A stretch of DNA of 64,000 nt, taken from Apricaphanius iberus. Lineage: Eukaryota > Chordata > Actinopteri > Cyprinodontiformes > Aphaniidae. The stretch lies in assembly GCA_028564705.1 (NCBI GenBank), contig JAPXFQ010001943.1, positions 1 through 64,000 of the forward strand. Reading direction: 5' to 3'. Shown in pieces: positions 30,481-42,905 of this stretch (position 1 is its first letter; each line of letters begins with the position of its first letter). The position numbers and the translations under genes are program-made. The notes beneath the pieces were generated by a model. The model saw only the letters and a program-made list of their open reading frames with translations. It was not told where the DNA came from and did no database searches.

Positions 30481-33179
30481 GATGGATAATGTGAGAAAGG
30501 CACAAGAAGTGCATATAGGAGAAGATATAAATAGTGTTTTGTTTAATTAAAAGCAATAGAAGATACTCATACCATAAATCCATAGATATAGAACTTGAAA
30601 AAAATTAAGCACAAGATGCAGAAGGTGCATTCACAAGCAATGTTTTTATTATTTTATTAAAACTACACAAAAGTATTATAAATGTTCTGAGCCAACCCAG
30701 TTTTTAGGTTCTTGGTTCCTAAATCTTGACTTAAATTTTTTTTTCATAATTAGTTTTATTCTGATCAACCATTTCGCAAGTTATAAATTATTTTTTCTTT
30801 GTCAAAAAATATTTTAAAAATCTGTTAATTTCAACCATAACACAACTCTCCCATAACACTGAACATATAACAGGATTATTACACCTTTTCATTTTTAAAA
30901 TTACATAAAATGATGTTTTCTTTCCTTAGCCTTTTTTCAAAAGATTCAGGGCATTTGAAAACAAACACTCAGCCTTGAATGCTGCAACAACACAAAACTG
31001 ACGATGACTTTCAAAACAGATTAAAAACTTTTGGCTAGAATCACTTTTAACTTTTTAAGCATCTCTTCAATTTATGTTGTCCCTTTTAAATAAATATATA
31101 TAAATAAACAGATTGTGTCTGTGACCTCATAACAAATCGAGATTTTTGGACAGTCATGAAATCATTATCTATTCTTGCACAAACCCATTATTCTATTTTT
31201 TACTTAGTGCTGATACTGATATCAGAGCAGTAGTGATGTTTGTACTGAATTTCCAAAGCTTAATTTTGATTGCGTTGTCTGTACACTATGGTCATATTTT
31301 GAAAAGATCAATTACTGAGATCAAAATAGAAACATATTGCACAAGTGCTTAGGGTGAATCCCTAGCTATAGTCAGAAGTCATATAGTCATGTTCATTTTT
31401 GTTTCCTATACAGAGGACACCTGGTTTTCAAGGACCACAGCTGTCAGCATATAGTAAAAATCTGTGAATATTGAGATTGTCTCTAAAAATCCTCATAATT
31501 GCCAAATGTAATAGTTCACATGCCATACTGTATATACTGTAGTATGCATTAATACGGACATGGGAAACCGTCCCAGCACTCCTGCAGAAGCTAATGACTA
31601 CAGTCTTTCATATCGCTAGTCTTGGAGGAACAGCCAGTCACCGCCAAGGCAAACAAATGGCAGTTCTAGATTGGCTGCTTGGCAAACACTTGCCAATGGC
31701 ATGTCAAGTACCATCGTATCTAAGTATTCCAGCTTCCCAAGATTTTTTCAAATATTTTATGTGTGCACAACAGAAAACTCGAAGATAGGCCATTCTGTGA
31801 ATAACTTATCTATATAATATTCCACCCAAAAAAAAAATCAGCGAATACTGAAACGCAAATAGACTTGTATAATTTTTTGCATTATATTTTTTTAAAATCA
31901 GTTTTTATTTTCATTTCTATGTTTGTCTGGGCAAGGACGATGATTTTTCTGACTGCCAAAAACAACTTAAATTAAAATTATTTTTAGAGTATGCAGGTAC
32001 ATCCATGAGAGGATAAAAAAGAACTTGATTTTTTTTGGAGAAAGCAGCAGATGAGGCCTGAGGAAAACTTCTGTTCCCCACATTTCAAGTTCTGTAACAA
32101 GTGATGTTGATCCCAAGTATTGTCCCACGGACCTGAACACAGTAAATTTAAATCATCAGTATCAGAGTTCTCAGTTCTCTTTAGTTGTTGTCCAGGTGTA
32201 TATGGTTATTTGTTTATATTTTTCCTTAATAAAGATAAATATCACGAGACACAGACAAAACTCAGAAGTTCGAACTTAAGACCACAAAGCTTTACTTAAA
32301 TTGCACACGGTTCTTTATTGTACAAAAAAGATATGAGATCATCCAATGCTTCAGTTATCCAGTACATGTTGTAAGAACCCACTGTCCAACCCTCGTTTCC
32401 TTCCCCTGTCCTGCACCTAGCCGTCCAGAGCACACTGAGAGGTGTCAACTGGTGTGGGTGTGGGAGGTCATGTATAGATTCACAGCTATCAGATATACTT
32501 CAGCAACCATACTGCATGCACCATCATGTCTCGATCTGTGTTTTCTCTCACCTTCTAACTTTCTCCATTACTCGTTTATCTTTCTTCACATTCTTTGCCC
32601 TTCACTCATCCTCCCATTTCCTGGTCCTTAGCCTGGCTCTCTTTATACTGCTTTAATTCATCCTAATCTTCAGCTTCTGTGTGCAGTCTTTTGTCCACAA
32701 GGCATTATAAAGCAATTGCTTCAAATAGGAGAGAGTTTACAATATCAAGTTTTCAAGATGATTAAATGGTTTGAAGTTGATCCAAACAGAGATCTGCACA
32801 GAAAGACATTAGGTAGAGGAGCTGCACAGCAACACCTCTTATAGGCCAGTGTGTGGCAGTGTGCCACAGTTAGAGCAGACCTTAATATTGTGATAGACAC
32901 AGAGTAAAATATAAGTGTTGTGGGAGCATATCCCACATCTTTAAAGATACTGGTCCTATTTTGCGACCTGTTGTGTTTTTGTCAATTAGAATGTACAACC
33001 TATTGCACTTACTTTTGTACATTTGTGCTTAAACGTCCTCATTTAGACAGCCAGACAGAGTGAAAGTAGTAGCCAACTAGCTATAATGTTGTCATTAAGG
33101 AATTCATCAGATTAATAGCCTTAAATACTTGGAAACATCCTATGATCTAGTGTCTATAGTTTGTAATTTCCTCTCCAGG
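30481..33179. other. Long AT-rich stretch, nothing recognised
   Basis: No gene, repeat family or element end that I can support over 2.7 kb. Contains ordinary A/T runs and short chance frames. Confidence 0.45.
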
Positions 33180-34255
33180 TCCTAAGCACTAAACCTGCTG
33201 TGTTGTTCTTGGCATTCCTCAGTCGGACCGGAGAACATCGTGCGGACACTGATACCTTCCTCTGGGATCCATTCTCCTCTCAATTTGATGGAAACCAAAA
33301 AAGGGCCTTTAGCCAGGCAGCTCCCCTTATGTCTTCAGTCGTAGAGCCTGAGGGTGAAAAATACTCTGTTCTTTCCTCAGCACACCTTTAAGTCTCAACA
33401 AGAAATGACATATGCCCTGATGTACAGGGGGACAGGGTGATTCGACTGCCAGAGTCAGGTCAAGTGTTGAGTTACCAGACTGAACTTTGCTTCAGTACAA
33501 AAGTATTTTTCTTACTTGGGATAGATCCGTGCCTTTTTTTTTTTGTCACCCCTGCTTAACTGGCCAACTTTGCAGAGTAGATTTAACGACATGATAAAAA
33601 ACACATGGTTGAAAATCATTTTATACTCCTATTTTTTTAATGATTTCTTCAGTGATTTTTAACAAGAATCCTGACAGTCACAGGTGTTAATGATCTCAAA
33701 GTCCAGTGCCCCTTTTGCACCCTGTCACATTCCCACTTCATGACCTAATAACAATACATATGCATTAAACAGATGTAACCTGCTATGAGGGGCCTGAAAC
33801 AGGAGAGGAAAGCTTCTATACTCTGGACTAGTCTGCACTGGCCTTGAAGCCGGGGGCCTCTGGGTCCACTGGACAGGATAAACATCATAGATTTTGTATG
33901 TGTGCGTGTGTGTGTGTTCCTGTCTAGAATTCATACTTTAACGTAAAAGTGAGGACTGTTTAATGCAAGGTGAGGAAATTTTGTCTGGTCCTCCCTTTGG
34001 AGCACTGTTGCTGAGCTCTACTGATTTGTTTGAGAGGTATGATGTTAATCAGGCTTTAGTTAGGCTTAGGGTTAGGGATAGATCAGTATTGGTCAGGGTT
34101 AGAAAAAGTGTCTGGGTTAGGCATAGTACAGTCACTAAAATGAATGGAAGTCAATGAAGGTCCTTAGTACTACTAGTCAGTGTCATGTGAGAACATTGAA
34201 CTTATTGTCAGTGTGAGAATCTCCGGCAATTAGTCAGTTTTAATTGTGTTATCTC
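33180..34255. other. Unassigned; one non-repetitive island
   Basis: 33200-33391 is open for 63 codons and compositionally complex (GEHRADTDTFLWDPFSSQF region) but has no domain I recognise. It could be non-coding conserved DNA or a lost exon. A short GT run lies at 33897-33918. GGGTTAG-like words occur at 34061-34130. Confidence 0.3.
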
Positions 34256-34909
34256 TAACCTGGCCTTTCCACCGGATGCGTAAGCAGCACGTTACTGGAG
34301 ATATATGTTTCTGCTGCTTGACCCTTTCCGCTGGGGGCGTATGAGGCGCTGAGCAGAAGGGAAGCAGCTGTCACCGAGAGAGCATGAAATCATGCGATTT
34401 GAATGGGGAAAAAATTATAAAAGTAGCATACGTAATATAAAGTAACCATCTTGCCCAAAAACAGCAGATATGTCACTCCATGCTTTATCCTTCTTGACAT
34501 TGTCTTTATAAAAGTGTAACTATGGTCAAATATGAACGAGTGCTTCTCCACTTTAGAGGTCAACCGTTCGTCGTCCATGATGAAACACAAATGAGAGCTT
34601 CCCGTGAGGTACTGACTTCTCACCGGGCTGCACAGGTAGTGAATTTTTTTAAGTAAACCAACTAGAAAGAAGCACATTTCTTTTATTTTGAAAATTACCA
34701 GATGCTTCGCTCTGTCCTCTTTCCTGTCTTCCACTATCCAAAATGTTGAACTTTATGCTGCGTCATGACGCTCCTGATATGGACCAGACTCGCACAGCTT
34801 ACGCCTCCGGTGGAAAGGGTTCTATTGACTACAGCGGTTGCTATCAGCTGCGTATGACGTGCCTCTTAAGTTATGCGCTGCTTACGCATCCAATGGAAAG
34901 GAGGGTTAA
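34256..34909. mobile_element. PIF/Harbinger-like non-autonomous element with doubled termini
   Basis: A motif of the form CCTTTCC-nnngg-nGCGTAnG occurs four times: forward at 34264-34287 and 34323-34345, inverted at 34797-34818 and about 34878-34900. Copy 1 and the inner right copy match at 21 of 22 positions. TAA flanks both outer ends (34256-34258 and 34907-34909), consistent with the 3-bp duplication of PIF/Harbinger elements. A broken MADF domain lies inside on the minus strand, as expected for the DNA-binding partner gene of that superfamily. No DDE nuclease remains. Confidence 0.65.
34448..34581 (-). pseudogene. MADF (Myb/SANT-like) domain fragment
   Basis: MADF domains bind DNA; in PIF/Harbinger elements a Myb/MADF protein helps the nuclease find the ends. 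On the minus strand the frame from the Met at 34581 reads MDDERLTSKVEKHSFIFDHS, then YTFIK. After a one-base frameshift near 34503 it continues as DNVKKDKAWSDISAVFGQD. This gives the usual order: early Leu/Val helix, F/Y-D centre, and the AW..I helix. The domain ends there and nothing readable follows, so about 45 residues of an N-terminal domain survive in two frames. Confidence 0.6.
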
Positions 34910-36980
34910 AAGTCACAAGACATGCCAGGCATTGATATTATACTATGTGTTCTTCGATATTCTCGAATTTTTCTATAAATACTAGCAAGAAATTCTCAAC
35001 TCACTTTGGATTAACACAATTTAAATGATGGCAGTTTCCCATATATCCAAAATATATCCTGGTTCAACCAAATTCACCTTTATCTGGAAAATATCAGCTA
35101 ATTTAAATTGGCTGAGGGTATATATCCACTTCTGTCATGGTTTGTGATAGGATGTGCATAAGTATATTGGATGGGAAAATCATTTAAATAGTGATAATTC
35201 ACTTAGTCTTTTTTTGTGTGTGTGTAGTTCAGACATGATCTTCCTTCGGAAAAAAATATGTGTAAAAGAAATATGTGTCCAAGTTAGCCTCTGTTAAAAG
35301 TAGAACAAAAAAGAATATGAAATATATAATTTAACAAATGAAAAACGTTTGTTTGTTTATAAACCAAGGGTAAGGATTGGTTCTGAAATTTCAGGGTTAG
35401 ACTGATATTGATTATAGAAGAATATTGGCATCGCTGTTTAGTCCAGGACTGCAGCTATGAAAATTTGATGTCTATTATTGTTAATAAATGTGTGTAAAGT
35501 GTCAAGTGGTTCTAAATGTTGAATTTAAGAACACATCAGCATCAAAATCACTGGATAGGAAGGTGACATGAAAGGTGGATTGAAACAGTTTTTCTCTCAT
35601 ACCTTTACCATATAAGTGCCCAGTCAATATCTGTCATTGCACTTTAATTTACCATGTGGGATGGTTCATCCAGTAAGCAGATGAGAGCTTTTTCTGTGTA
35701 ATCAATAAGTGTGTGAGCAGCTTATGAGTCTTTGTTTAAATTTAATTATTATGAGTATTTTCAGGTATCTCTTTTTTTTTTTTTAAGCTGTCAGAGGTAC
35801 AGCTAGGGATTATTATAATTAGGTTTAGGATGAGAAAGCAAAGACAATTGGTAGGGCAGATTTATGTTGTCCAGTTTGTCCTTAGTTTCAGCTATTTTAT
35901 TTGGCATCAGGGTCAATTTCCCTTCAGAAAGATGAATATAGAAATATTCGCAAATGTGGCCAAAGAAGGAATTGGTGACAGTTGGTACTGTGTTGCCCTG
36001 ATGAAAAGTTGTATAAATGTTATGACCACAACCCCTGATTTATATAAAAGGCATATATCAGGGGTGCTCAAGCCCTTGGTCCCAGACCAGTACAACGCCT
36101 CTGAATAAACAATTATTGATAAAAAGTCATTGGAGTGTTTTGTACTTCCACCACTTCAAAAATAAAAGGGGCAGGATGACATACATGTGCAAGCTGTTGA
36201 TTTCAAGCTTTTTTGTTTTATTCCCTTTGTCATTTAAATGTGGTGTCTATCTCTGAAGTAACAAGTCCATAGGAGTAGTGATAGCAGGACTTAAAGCAAA
36301 AAAGGACTGGAAAAGTATTTAACATTAGCTAAACTAACAATCTAAAATTAACCTAACTTGAACAATGAGCCAAAAGACTGAACACAATGTTCAATCCTGA
36401 AGTCTTGAAAATACGTTGCAGAATTTAGGAGACATAGTAGAACAAAGAAACATTGACAGTATGTAAGCCCCGTGAGAATATTGCGACTGGCATGGCATGG
36501 TTTGATTCCACCTCTCAGATTCAAATAAAAAGCTAAAATATTAACTTTCAAATCATGGAGAAGAAGTAGAACAAGTGTCTAATAAACAGTAGCTACTGTA
36601 GTAGTTCGCAATGTCAATAGCGGGGGTTCAATTCCAGACCCTTCCCTGTGTGTTTTCTTCTTGTTTCACCCTACCTGTTTTCTGTCTGAATAATGTGAAT
36701 AAAGATACCTTATCAGAGCAGTGTTACTCCACGAAGAACAGATATTCTTTAAAAAAAAAATTGCATTTTGGAAGCTTTTATTCTGTTTTTGAAAAGACAA
36801 ATAAAGATATTTTGTAATGAATTTTTAGCATTACACTATTAAGGTCAGACAAATGTTAAAACCTGGACTGAAGTATCCCACACTGATAAGAGATTCTTGA
36901 AATCACACTTTGTAGTTTACAAAACTGGGTTTGTAATAATGAATTTAAAAAAACGCAGCACAATCATCAAAAATAATACT
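34910..36980. other. Unassigned AT-rich sequence
   Basis: No gene or element recognised. A 92-codon frame at 35830-36108 has no known domain. Confidence 0.4.
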
Positions 36981-37396
36981 TAGTGTTGTGTAGTTACTCA
37001 AAAAAGTAATCCATTACATATTACTCATTACTTCTTACAAAAATAATCACTTACATTATTTAGTTACTATTTTGAAAATTAACTTAGTTACATTGCGATT
37101 GACACTACTTTTGCATCGTTCTATAACATCGTACCTGAAATGCAGGGTGATGTAAATTCTAGGTTTGTTTATTTAATTCTTGTACGTAATTCAGGACGCG
37201 CTGATGACATCATGCAGGCAATGCTTGTTTACGCTCCTTGCAGAATAGATGATCAGTAATTTAAGTAACGTCATCATATTTTCGAAACTAATTGTAATGT
37301 CATTACAGCGTTCGCCACAGTAACGCGTTAAACTACCCAGTTACAAAAATAGTGATGTCATTACACTAACATTGTAAAATCTTACACCCAACACTG
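36981..37396. mobile_element. hAT-like miniature element
   Basis: The left end TAGTGTTGTGTAGTTACT and the right end on the other strand CAGTGTTGGGTGTAAG are similar inverted termini of hAT type. Both sides carry the 'gttactcattac / taacgcgtta / cattac' words seen in a common teleost hAT miniature family. No transposase. An 8-bp target duplication is not evident (AATAATAC against TACCTAAA), so the exact borders are uncertain. Confidence 0.55.
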
Positions 37397-38911
37397 TACC
37401 TAAATAACCTCTTATCAGTAGCTGGACTTTTCACCATACTCCTTAAAAAATAAAACAAAACAAAAACAGGAGAGAAACATGTTGAAAAACATTATACTTT
37501 ATAAAACCAGCTGTACTGTATGACATTTGATGCAATACTAATATGACAAACAAATTTGTAAATAAAGGATTTAAGATAGTACCTTCCTGTAGAGAAGTAT
37601 AAGGCACTACATCACCACAGCCTTTTAAAATGATGCCATCTGCTTGCACTAATTCTCCTCCTTTAATCAAATAAATAAATAAAAAACAGATCAAATAGTT
37701 TACGTAGAAAATGAATAACTTTTGGTTTGAGTAGTATTAGGACTATTCAAAAATGTGGCCTTCTCCCACATCAAAATCAGACTGTCAATGACTCAAGCCT
37801 TACACCACAACTAGCCAACAGTTTCAGACTCATCTGTTATTACTGTGCCACATTAATTTTCCCCAAAAAAAACTGACACGGCTATCTGATGATGAACCAG
37901 CCCCATTATTTTTTCTGCACCAGCAGGAATAGACAGATCCCTGAATATTGTGCCTTCACAGAACCAACATTATCCCTCTATGTCAGAGGTGTGTAATATC
38001 CTGGCGGTCTAGGAGTCCAGAGGTGCATACAGAATGATGTCATTAATCCTCCAGGGCAATCTCTTTCTGTCTTCCTCGCTCTCTCCATCTACAACTGCTG
38101 AAAAACAGAGCCACATTTGCATGCTGCATATGTTGCAGGGTAGCTCTGTAGGCTGCGGCTACAAATTAGATTTTCTGACAACAAGGTGTAATGGAAAAGG
38201 AGGAGCAGTAAAACCTTGGAGAAATGTCTTTCTTTCTTTCAAACCACTCTTTTCTGATGTTCAATCTGGGCATTTGTAGATTTAATTTACCTGTGTGTTC
38301 CTCTTTAAAACAGTTTATTCAATCTGAAATACAAAAACACTGGCGGGTGGAGAAATTGTAATTATTCCATGATAGCATTTACACATTATTTTTCTGTCAA
38401 ATCGAATGTTAAATTTAAATATTCTCTATAACATACCAAGATAAATCTTTGTTTCTTTAAGATATCAAAGTCATGATTTTAGTTTCCAGGCTCCTTGCTA
38501 GATAATATCTCCAAGTTTTGTTAGAACAACCAGCTTTGTGTATTTTCGGCAGCCCTTAATGCTTACCTTAGTTTATTTAATTGATCTCTTAAACATTACT
38601 CTTATTTTTGTTATCGTATGTTTCTTTTGATAATTTATTTTATTATAATTTTGTTAGAATTTGTGAAAAGGCTTAGCAGAGTTTTTTCATAGTTCAGTTT
38701 TTCTTAAAAGTTGGTGATCAGACGTAAAGTAGCACACATTCTAGTTCCAAATCAGAAAACCACTTGGGCTTATTCATTCCTCTGGAGCTAACTACTGTTA
38801 GTGGTAAGCAAATAATAATGGATTTCACTCTGTTTAAAATACTTAAACACAAAAGGGACAGATTCAAAAATACATATTGAACATAAGTAGCCAATATTTA
38901 AATAGGAAACA
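37397..38911. other. Unassigned AT-rich sequence
   Basis: No gene or repeat recognised. Confidence 0.4.
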
Positions 38912-39218
38912 TAGTAAATGCATTTGTATAGTGCTTTCTCAGTCAGAGGACCACAAAGCACTACATTCAGTCATTCACCCATCCACACACACATTCAAAC
39001 ACAGATGATGGCAAGCTACGTTGTAGCCACGGCTGCCCCGGGGCGATGACAGAGGCGAGGCTGCCGAACACTGGCACCACCGGGCCCTCCGACCACCACC
39101 AGTAGGCAATGGGTGAAGTGTCTTGCCCAAGGACACAACGACTGAGACTGTCAGAGCCTTGAACCGGCAACCTTCTGATCACAAGACGAACACCCAACTC
39201 CTGAGCCATGGTCGCCCC
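38912..39218 (-). mobile_element. ROn-type tRNA-derived SINE
   Basis: Read on the minus strand it starts GGGGCGACCATGGCTCAGGA, with an A-box-like TGGCTCAGGAGTTGG (about 39199-39213) and a B box GGTTCAAGGC (39156-39165). The central part contains 'gtgtccttgggcaagacact', and the tail 'agcactatacaaatgca' is shared with a LINE-type 3' end. This order is that of the ROn family of teleost SINEs. Transcribed by RNA polymerase III when active, and mobilised by a partner LINE. The 92-codon minus-strand frame in it is accidental. Confidence 0.85.
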
Positions 39219-40510
39219 AGTATCTGTTGGAAGTAGTAGTAACAATGAATACTTTCAACTTTTATTCTGTATATGCAGAGGCCATATTGGATGATCTCTA
39301 GCGCTGTAAATCCCACCTGAAATAGCGTTAGGTGTTGTTTCTGAACGTGAACAGATAAATTCTAACTTCTGAGTACAGACACAAAACACACTTAATGTAT
39401 TTCCTTGCATGTGTCCTTGTTTTAAGTTTTACAAAAAACAAACATACATTTCTTAAAATATGTAGTTTCTATCAAAAATTATAATAGAAGAGGGTTTTTT
39501 ACCTTTGAAAGTTACGCTGTTTATTTTTCAGTTTCCCTTGAGGATAAACAGTTTAGATAATAGCTAAAAAAATGAAGAAATAAAGAAATTATTAAGCCAT
39601 TAAATTCCTAAGTGCTAAAAATGCACTGAACAGCCAATCGATGTGATGGCAGGTTAAACATAAAAAACCCATTGGAAGTCAGGCTGCCTTCTGTTTAAGG
39701 TTTTAAAATATCCTCTTAGATAAATCAATAAAAAAATAAAGTCTTTGCCAATTGACAAACTATATTGTAAAAAATATTTCCTCACTTTTTGAAATCATTG
39801 AAGGTATTATAATGATTTTTATAACCACAGATAAACTCCAGCATCAAGGCATGCAGACCACTTTTATGAACATTTGTGAAAGAATCGGTCATTCTTAGTG
39901 AATTCCAACCTGTTATAGCCTACTGTGATTAAATGCCATTTGTGCATTAAGATCAGTGAGGAAATGAGATTGCCACCAATTCCACAGTCATCTGTGTCAA
40001 TGTTGGTATTATAACAAAATGGAATCATTCTAAATGACCCAGCCAAGACGTGGTTGGCCATGTGAAATGGCAGAACAGGCTCAGAGGATGCCCTTTGCCC
40101 AAGTTTCTGCAACCTCAGTAGCTAGAGAGCTACAAACTTCATATTGCCTTCAGTCTGGCTTCTGAACACCATAAGAGAGCTTGAATTTCTGTAGTCAAGC
40201 AGCCAAAGAAAGGTCTTATATAACCAAAAGCAATGTGAAGCAATAAATACAGTGGTGTAAGGTTTGCTACCAATGGATTCTAGGGTAGTGAAAACATGCT
40301 GTCTGAAAAAACAAAAAAACCTTTCTCAATTTGGCAATCCATTACATAAAGTTGGGTTTGATGCTTGCCAGTAGAATATTACCTGCCTGCCTGCATTTTG
40401 CAAAGTCTAAATTTTCATGCGAATAGGATTAAGGTCTGGAGATTTTTTCCAGGATGTAAGCTTGCCCCCTTAGCTCAAAAAAAAAAAACTTTATTCCTCA
40501 GCACACCAAG
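39219..40510. other. Unassigned AT-rich sequence
   Basis: No gene recognised; several short A/T runs. Confidence 0.4.
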
Positions 40511-40543
40511 ACCCTTTGTAAAATTGTAAATTTTACAAAGGGT
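40511..40543. repeat. Perfect fold-back, 15-bp arms, 3-nt loop
   Basis: ACCCTTTGTAAAATT (40511-40525) and AATTTTACAAAGGGT (40529-40543) pair exactly around GTA. Confidence 0.95.
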
Positions 40544-40554
40544 TTTTGCATGAG

Positions 40555-40810
40555 TGCACAAAACTTGGTCCATAAAGACATGGATGATCAAGTTTGATGA
40601 GGAAGAACTTGATATAGACTTTCACATCCAACATCACTGTCTGACCCCAGAAATGCACTTCTGACAGAATGCTCAAAGATTACTATAAACACAGTCATAA
40701 AACTTCTGGAACCCTTTCAAATGAGATGAATCTGTTATAGACAGCAACGAGTGGGCTGACATTACTGTATATTGAACCCATCAGTTTAGATGCTCATGTA
40801 GAAGCGGGTA
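40555..40810 (+). pseudogene. Tc1-like transposase 3' end (family C), copy 1
   Basis: 'ggtccataaagacatggatg', 'gaggaagaacttgatataga', 'aacatcactgtctgacccca' and 'taaacacagtcataaaactt' follow the C-terminal part of a common teleost Tc1-like gene. They match the copy at 42545-42905 in order. Frames are broken and the catalytic core is missing. Confidence 0.65.
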
Positions 40811-42544
40811 TTGAATCAGTCGTGGAGGAACTGGAAACTATGTCTTTGTTAAAGAGTGAGTAAAGGGAAGCACTTTGTGAAAAGTGAAACAAATATGGCC
40901 GCGCCAGTTGACACTCGCATACAAGCTAGTGCCAGGCGGGAGCTACCTTGCACGTCCTCCAGTCAGCTCAAAGTATTCTACCAGATGGCCCGCCCTCTTT
41001 CAGACGGTTTCTGCTGCAAAGATTCCTGATCGAAATGTATAGGCTCGACAAGGGGCAGGGCTACACAGAGATCTGGCTGATGCCAGGTTAGTGCTTCATA
41101 TCTTTCTTTTATTCTTCAAAATTCCTTTCTGGTCATTGTTGACTTCCATATTTCCAACAGAAGACTGTAAACAGAGTTCAAGCTGAGGAGGACATTAGCA
41201 TTCCCAAAGACATCATGTTGCCAGGACCTTAATCTTTGTTGCGACAACTAAAAAGGTCCTAAACGCGAAGATGATTCATGTGAGTGTGTCACGTTTCCAT
41301 TTGGTCTTGTGTTGTCCGTCCAAATAAAGAAACCCAACCTGCTGCTTTTTTCCCCCCAAATTCAACATTCTAGCATTATCGACCCATCCCTTCAATTAAC
41401 AGACTGGTTTGTACCCAATCAATTCCTATCTTGGTCTTTTAAATTCCTTTACCTATCTTTCTCATTCTTTCTTCTCTGCTTTCAAAATTTTTCACATCAG
41501 CCCGTTGTGTCCCACTCTTGCCCCCACTCTACCTCACACTAAAGGTCACAGGGGTCACTCGCACCAAGGTGATTCGTAAACAGCAGCTCGCAGAGAAATC
41601 AATACTTTATCAACAAGCTACAAGGGGCTTTAGCCTATATGATCTTGGTGGTAAAGGCCTCAAAACATCTATCTCCTTCTTTGGTCCGCTTCCTAAGCTC
41701 TGTTGCTAAGACAATCTAAAGAAAGAAGAAAAGGATAAATAGAAGAAGAGGAGGGGCCTCGAGAGTGATGGAGGGAGGCAAAGTAGAGGGGATTGTGCAG
41801 GGTCTAGAGGCTTGCTGTTAGAGGAGAGATTTGCTGCTCTGCTGCTTTTAGCTTGATCTGCATCTGATTAAGGAGAGAGGGCAAAGTTTTGTCCTTCACC
41901 CCAGTGCTCCTCTGTCCCACCATTATTGTACCCTGGCACTGAGATCCATCATCCACCTACCACAGGCTTGGCTGCCATAGCCTAGGGACTTATTAGACCG
42001 ACCCTGCTCTGTTCAACGTGGCCCCACGCATACCATTGAGGGTAAAAAGCTAGTGCCTCGATAGGACACTGTATGTTTACCATGGATCCTAATGATTCAG
42101 ATTTCAGTATAGAAGAGACATGTACCAGTGGATCTGCTCAGCTTTCCTAAAGGCTTTGGTTTGTGAACTTGTTCGCGTTTGTTCATCAATTCCCAGGATG
42201 TCTAATTAAATATGAAAGAGTTACACGTTTTCCCTTTTAGATACTGTCTCTTGTTTTGGTATTCCGATGACCCCTGATATTTACATGTATTTTTAAAGAT
42301 TTGCAACATTAATTTTTAGACCTTGTAAAGGTATTTCTTTCTTAGCAACAAAGAAAAATAGGATTCATAAATCAAAGGGATTCATTTAGAATTTAAAAGT
42401 TTATGGTTTACTGATGCAGGACTTAAAGTGGTTGAAACACTGTAAAGTGCCATTTTAATTAATTGTATTATTATGTACAGTATCCCCTTTATCGTGATTG
42501 AATCAAAATGGTTTACTAGGACATTTTTCAAAATATCATCCCCC
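40811..42544. other. Unassigned; possible element piece at 40890-41095
   Basis: 40890-41095 is GC-richer ('atatggccgcgccagttgac', 'gatggcccgccctctttcag') and recalls a dispersed fish repeat, but there is no second copy here. The rest is ordinary sequence; 41715-41880 is purine-rich. Confidence 0.3.
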
Positions 42545-42905
42545 TGGATCTGTGTGAATAGTTTGGAGATGGCCCCACACTGTTCTTAAATGACTGCCAA
42601 CCACTGCACAAAGCAAGCTCCATAAAAATATAGATGATGAATTTGATTTTATGAACCTGAGTTTGCTTGAGGACAGGCAAAGTGTCCCGACCTCTACCAG
42701 ATAGCACACCTTATAATTAGACAAAAGACAGCTAGGCAGATCAACATCAGTGTCTGACCTCATAAACCCCCATAAAGACTCTCCTAAACCCTGTGGAAGA
42801 AGCTGCTGTAGCTGCATATTAAACCCTTTTGATAAGGAATGGAATACACTCAAGTTCACGTGTGTGAAAAGGCAGCTGAGAAAATATGTTTGTGAACATA
42901 ATGTG
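42545..42905 (+). pseudogene. Tc1-like transposase 3' end (family C), copy 2
   Basis: Longer than copy 1: begins 'ggagatggccccacactgtt', passes 'caacatcagtgtctgacctc', 'ctcctaaaccctgtggaaga' and 'agctgctgtagctgcatatt', and ends with 'aaggaatggaatacactcaa'. It aligns in order with 40567-40770. No open frame. The open frames on the opposite strand are shadows. Confidence 0.65.

Noticed and set aside
30107..30583. 158-codon minus-strand frame
   Set aside because: Low-complexity Ser/Leu/Pro composition, no domain, ends inside AT-rich DNA. The underlying sequence is better read as non-coding.
34061..34130. Interstitial telomere-like words (GGGTTAG)
   Set aside because: Only two or three imperfect units, no tandem run of TTAGGG.
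34423..34734. An intact 114-residue protein on the minus strand
   Set aside because: Only the middle resembles a MADF domain, and that domain continues in another frame; the open frame is a chance read-through.
38967..39245. 92-codon minus-strand frame
   Set aside because: Lies within the ROn-type SINE; non-coding RNA-type repeat.
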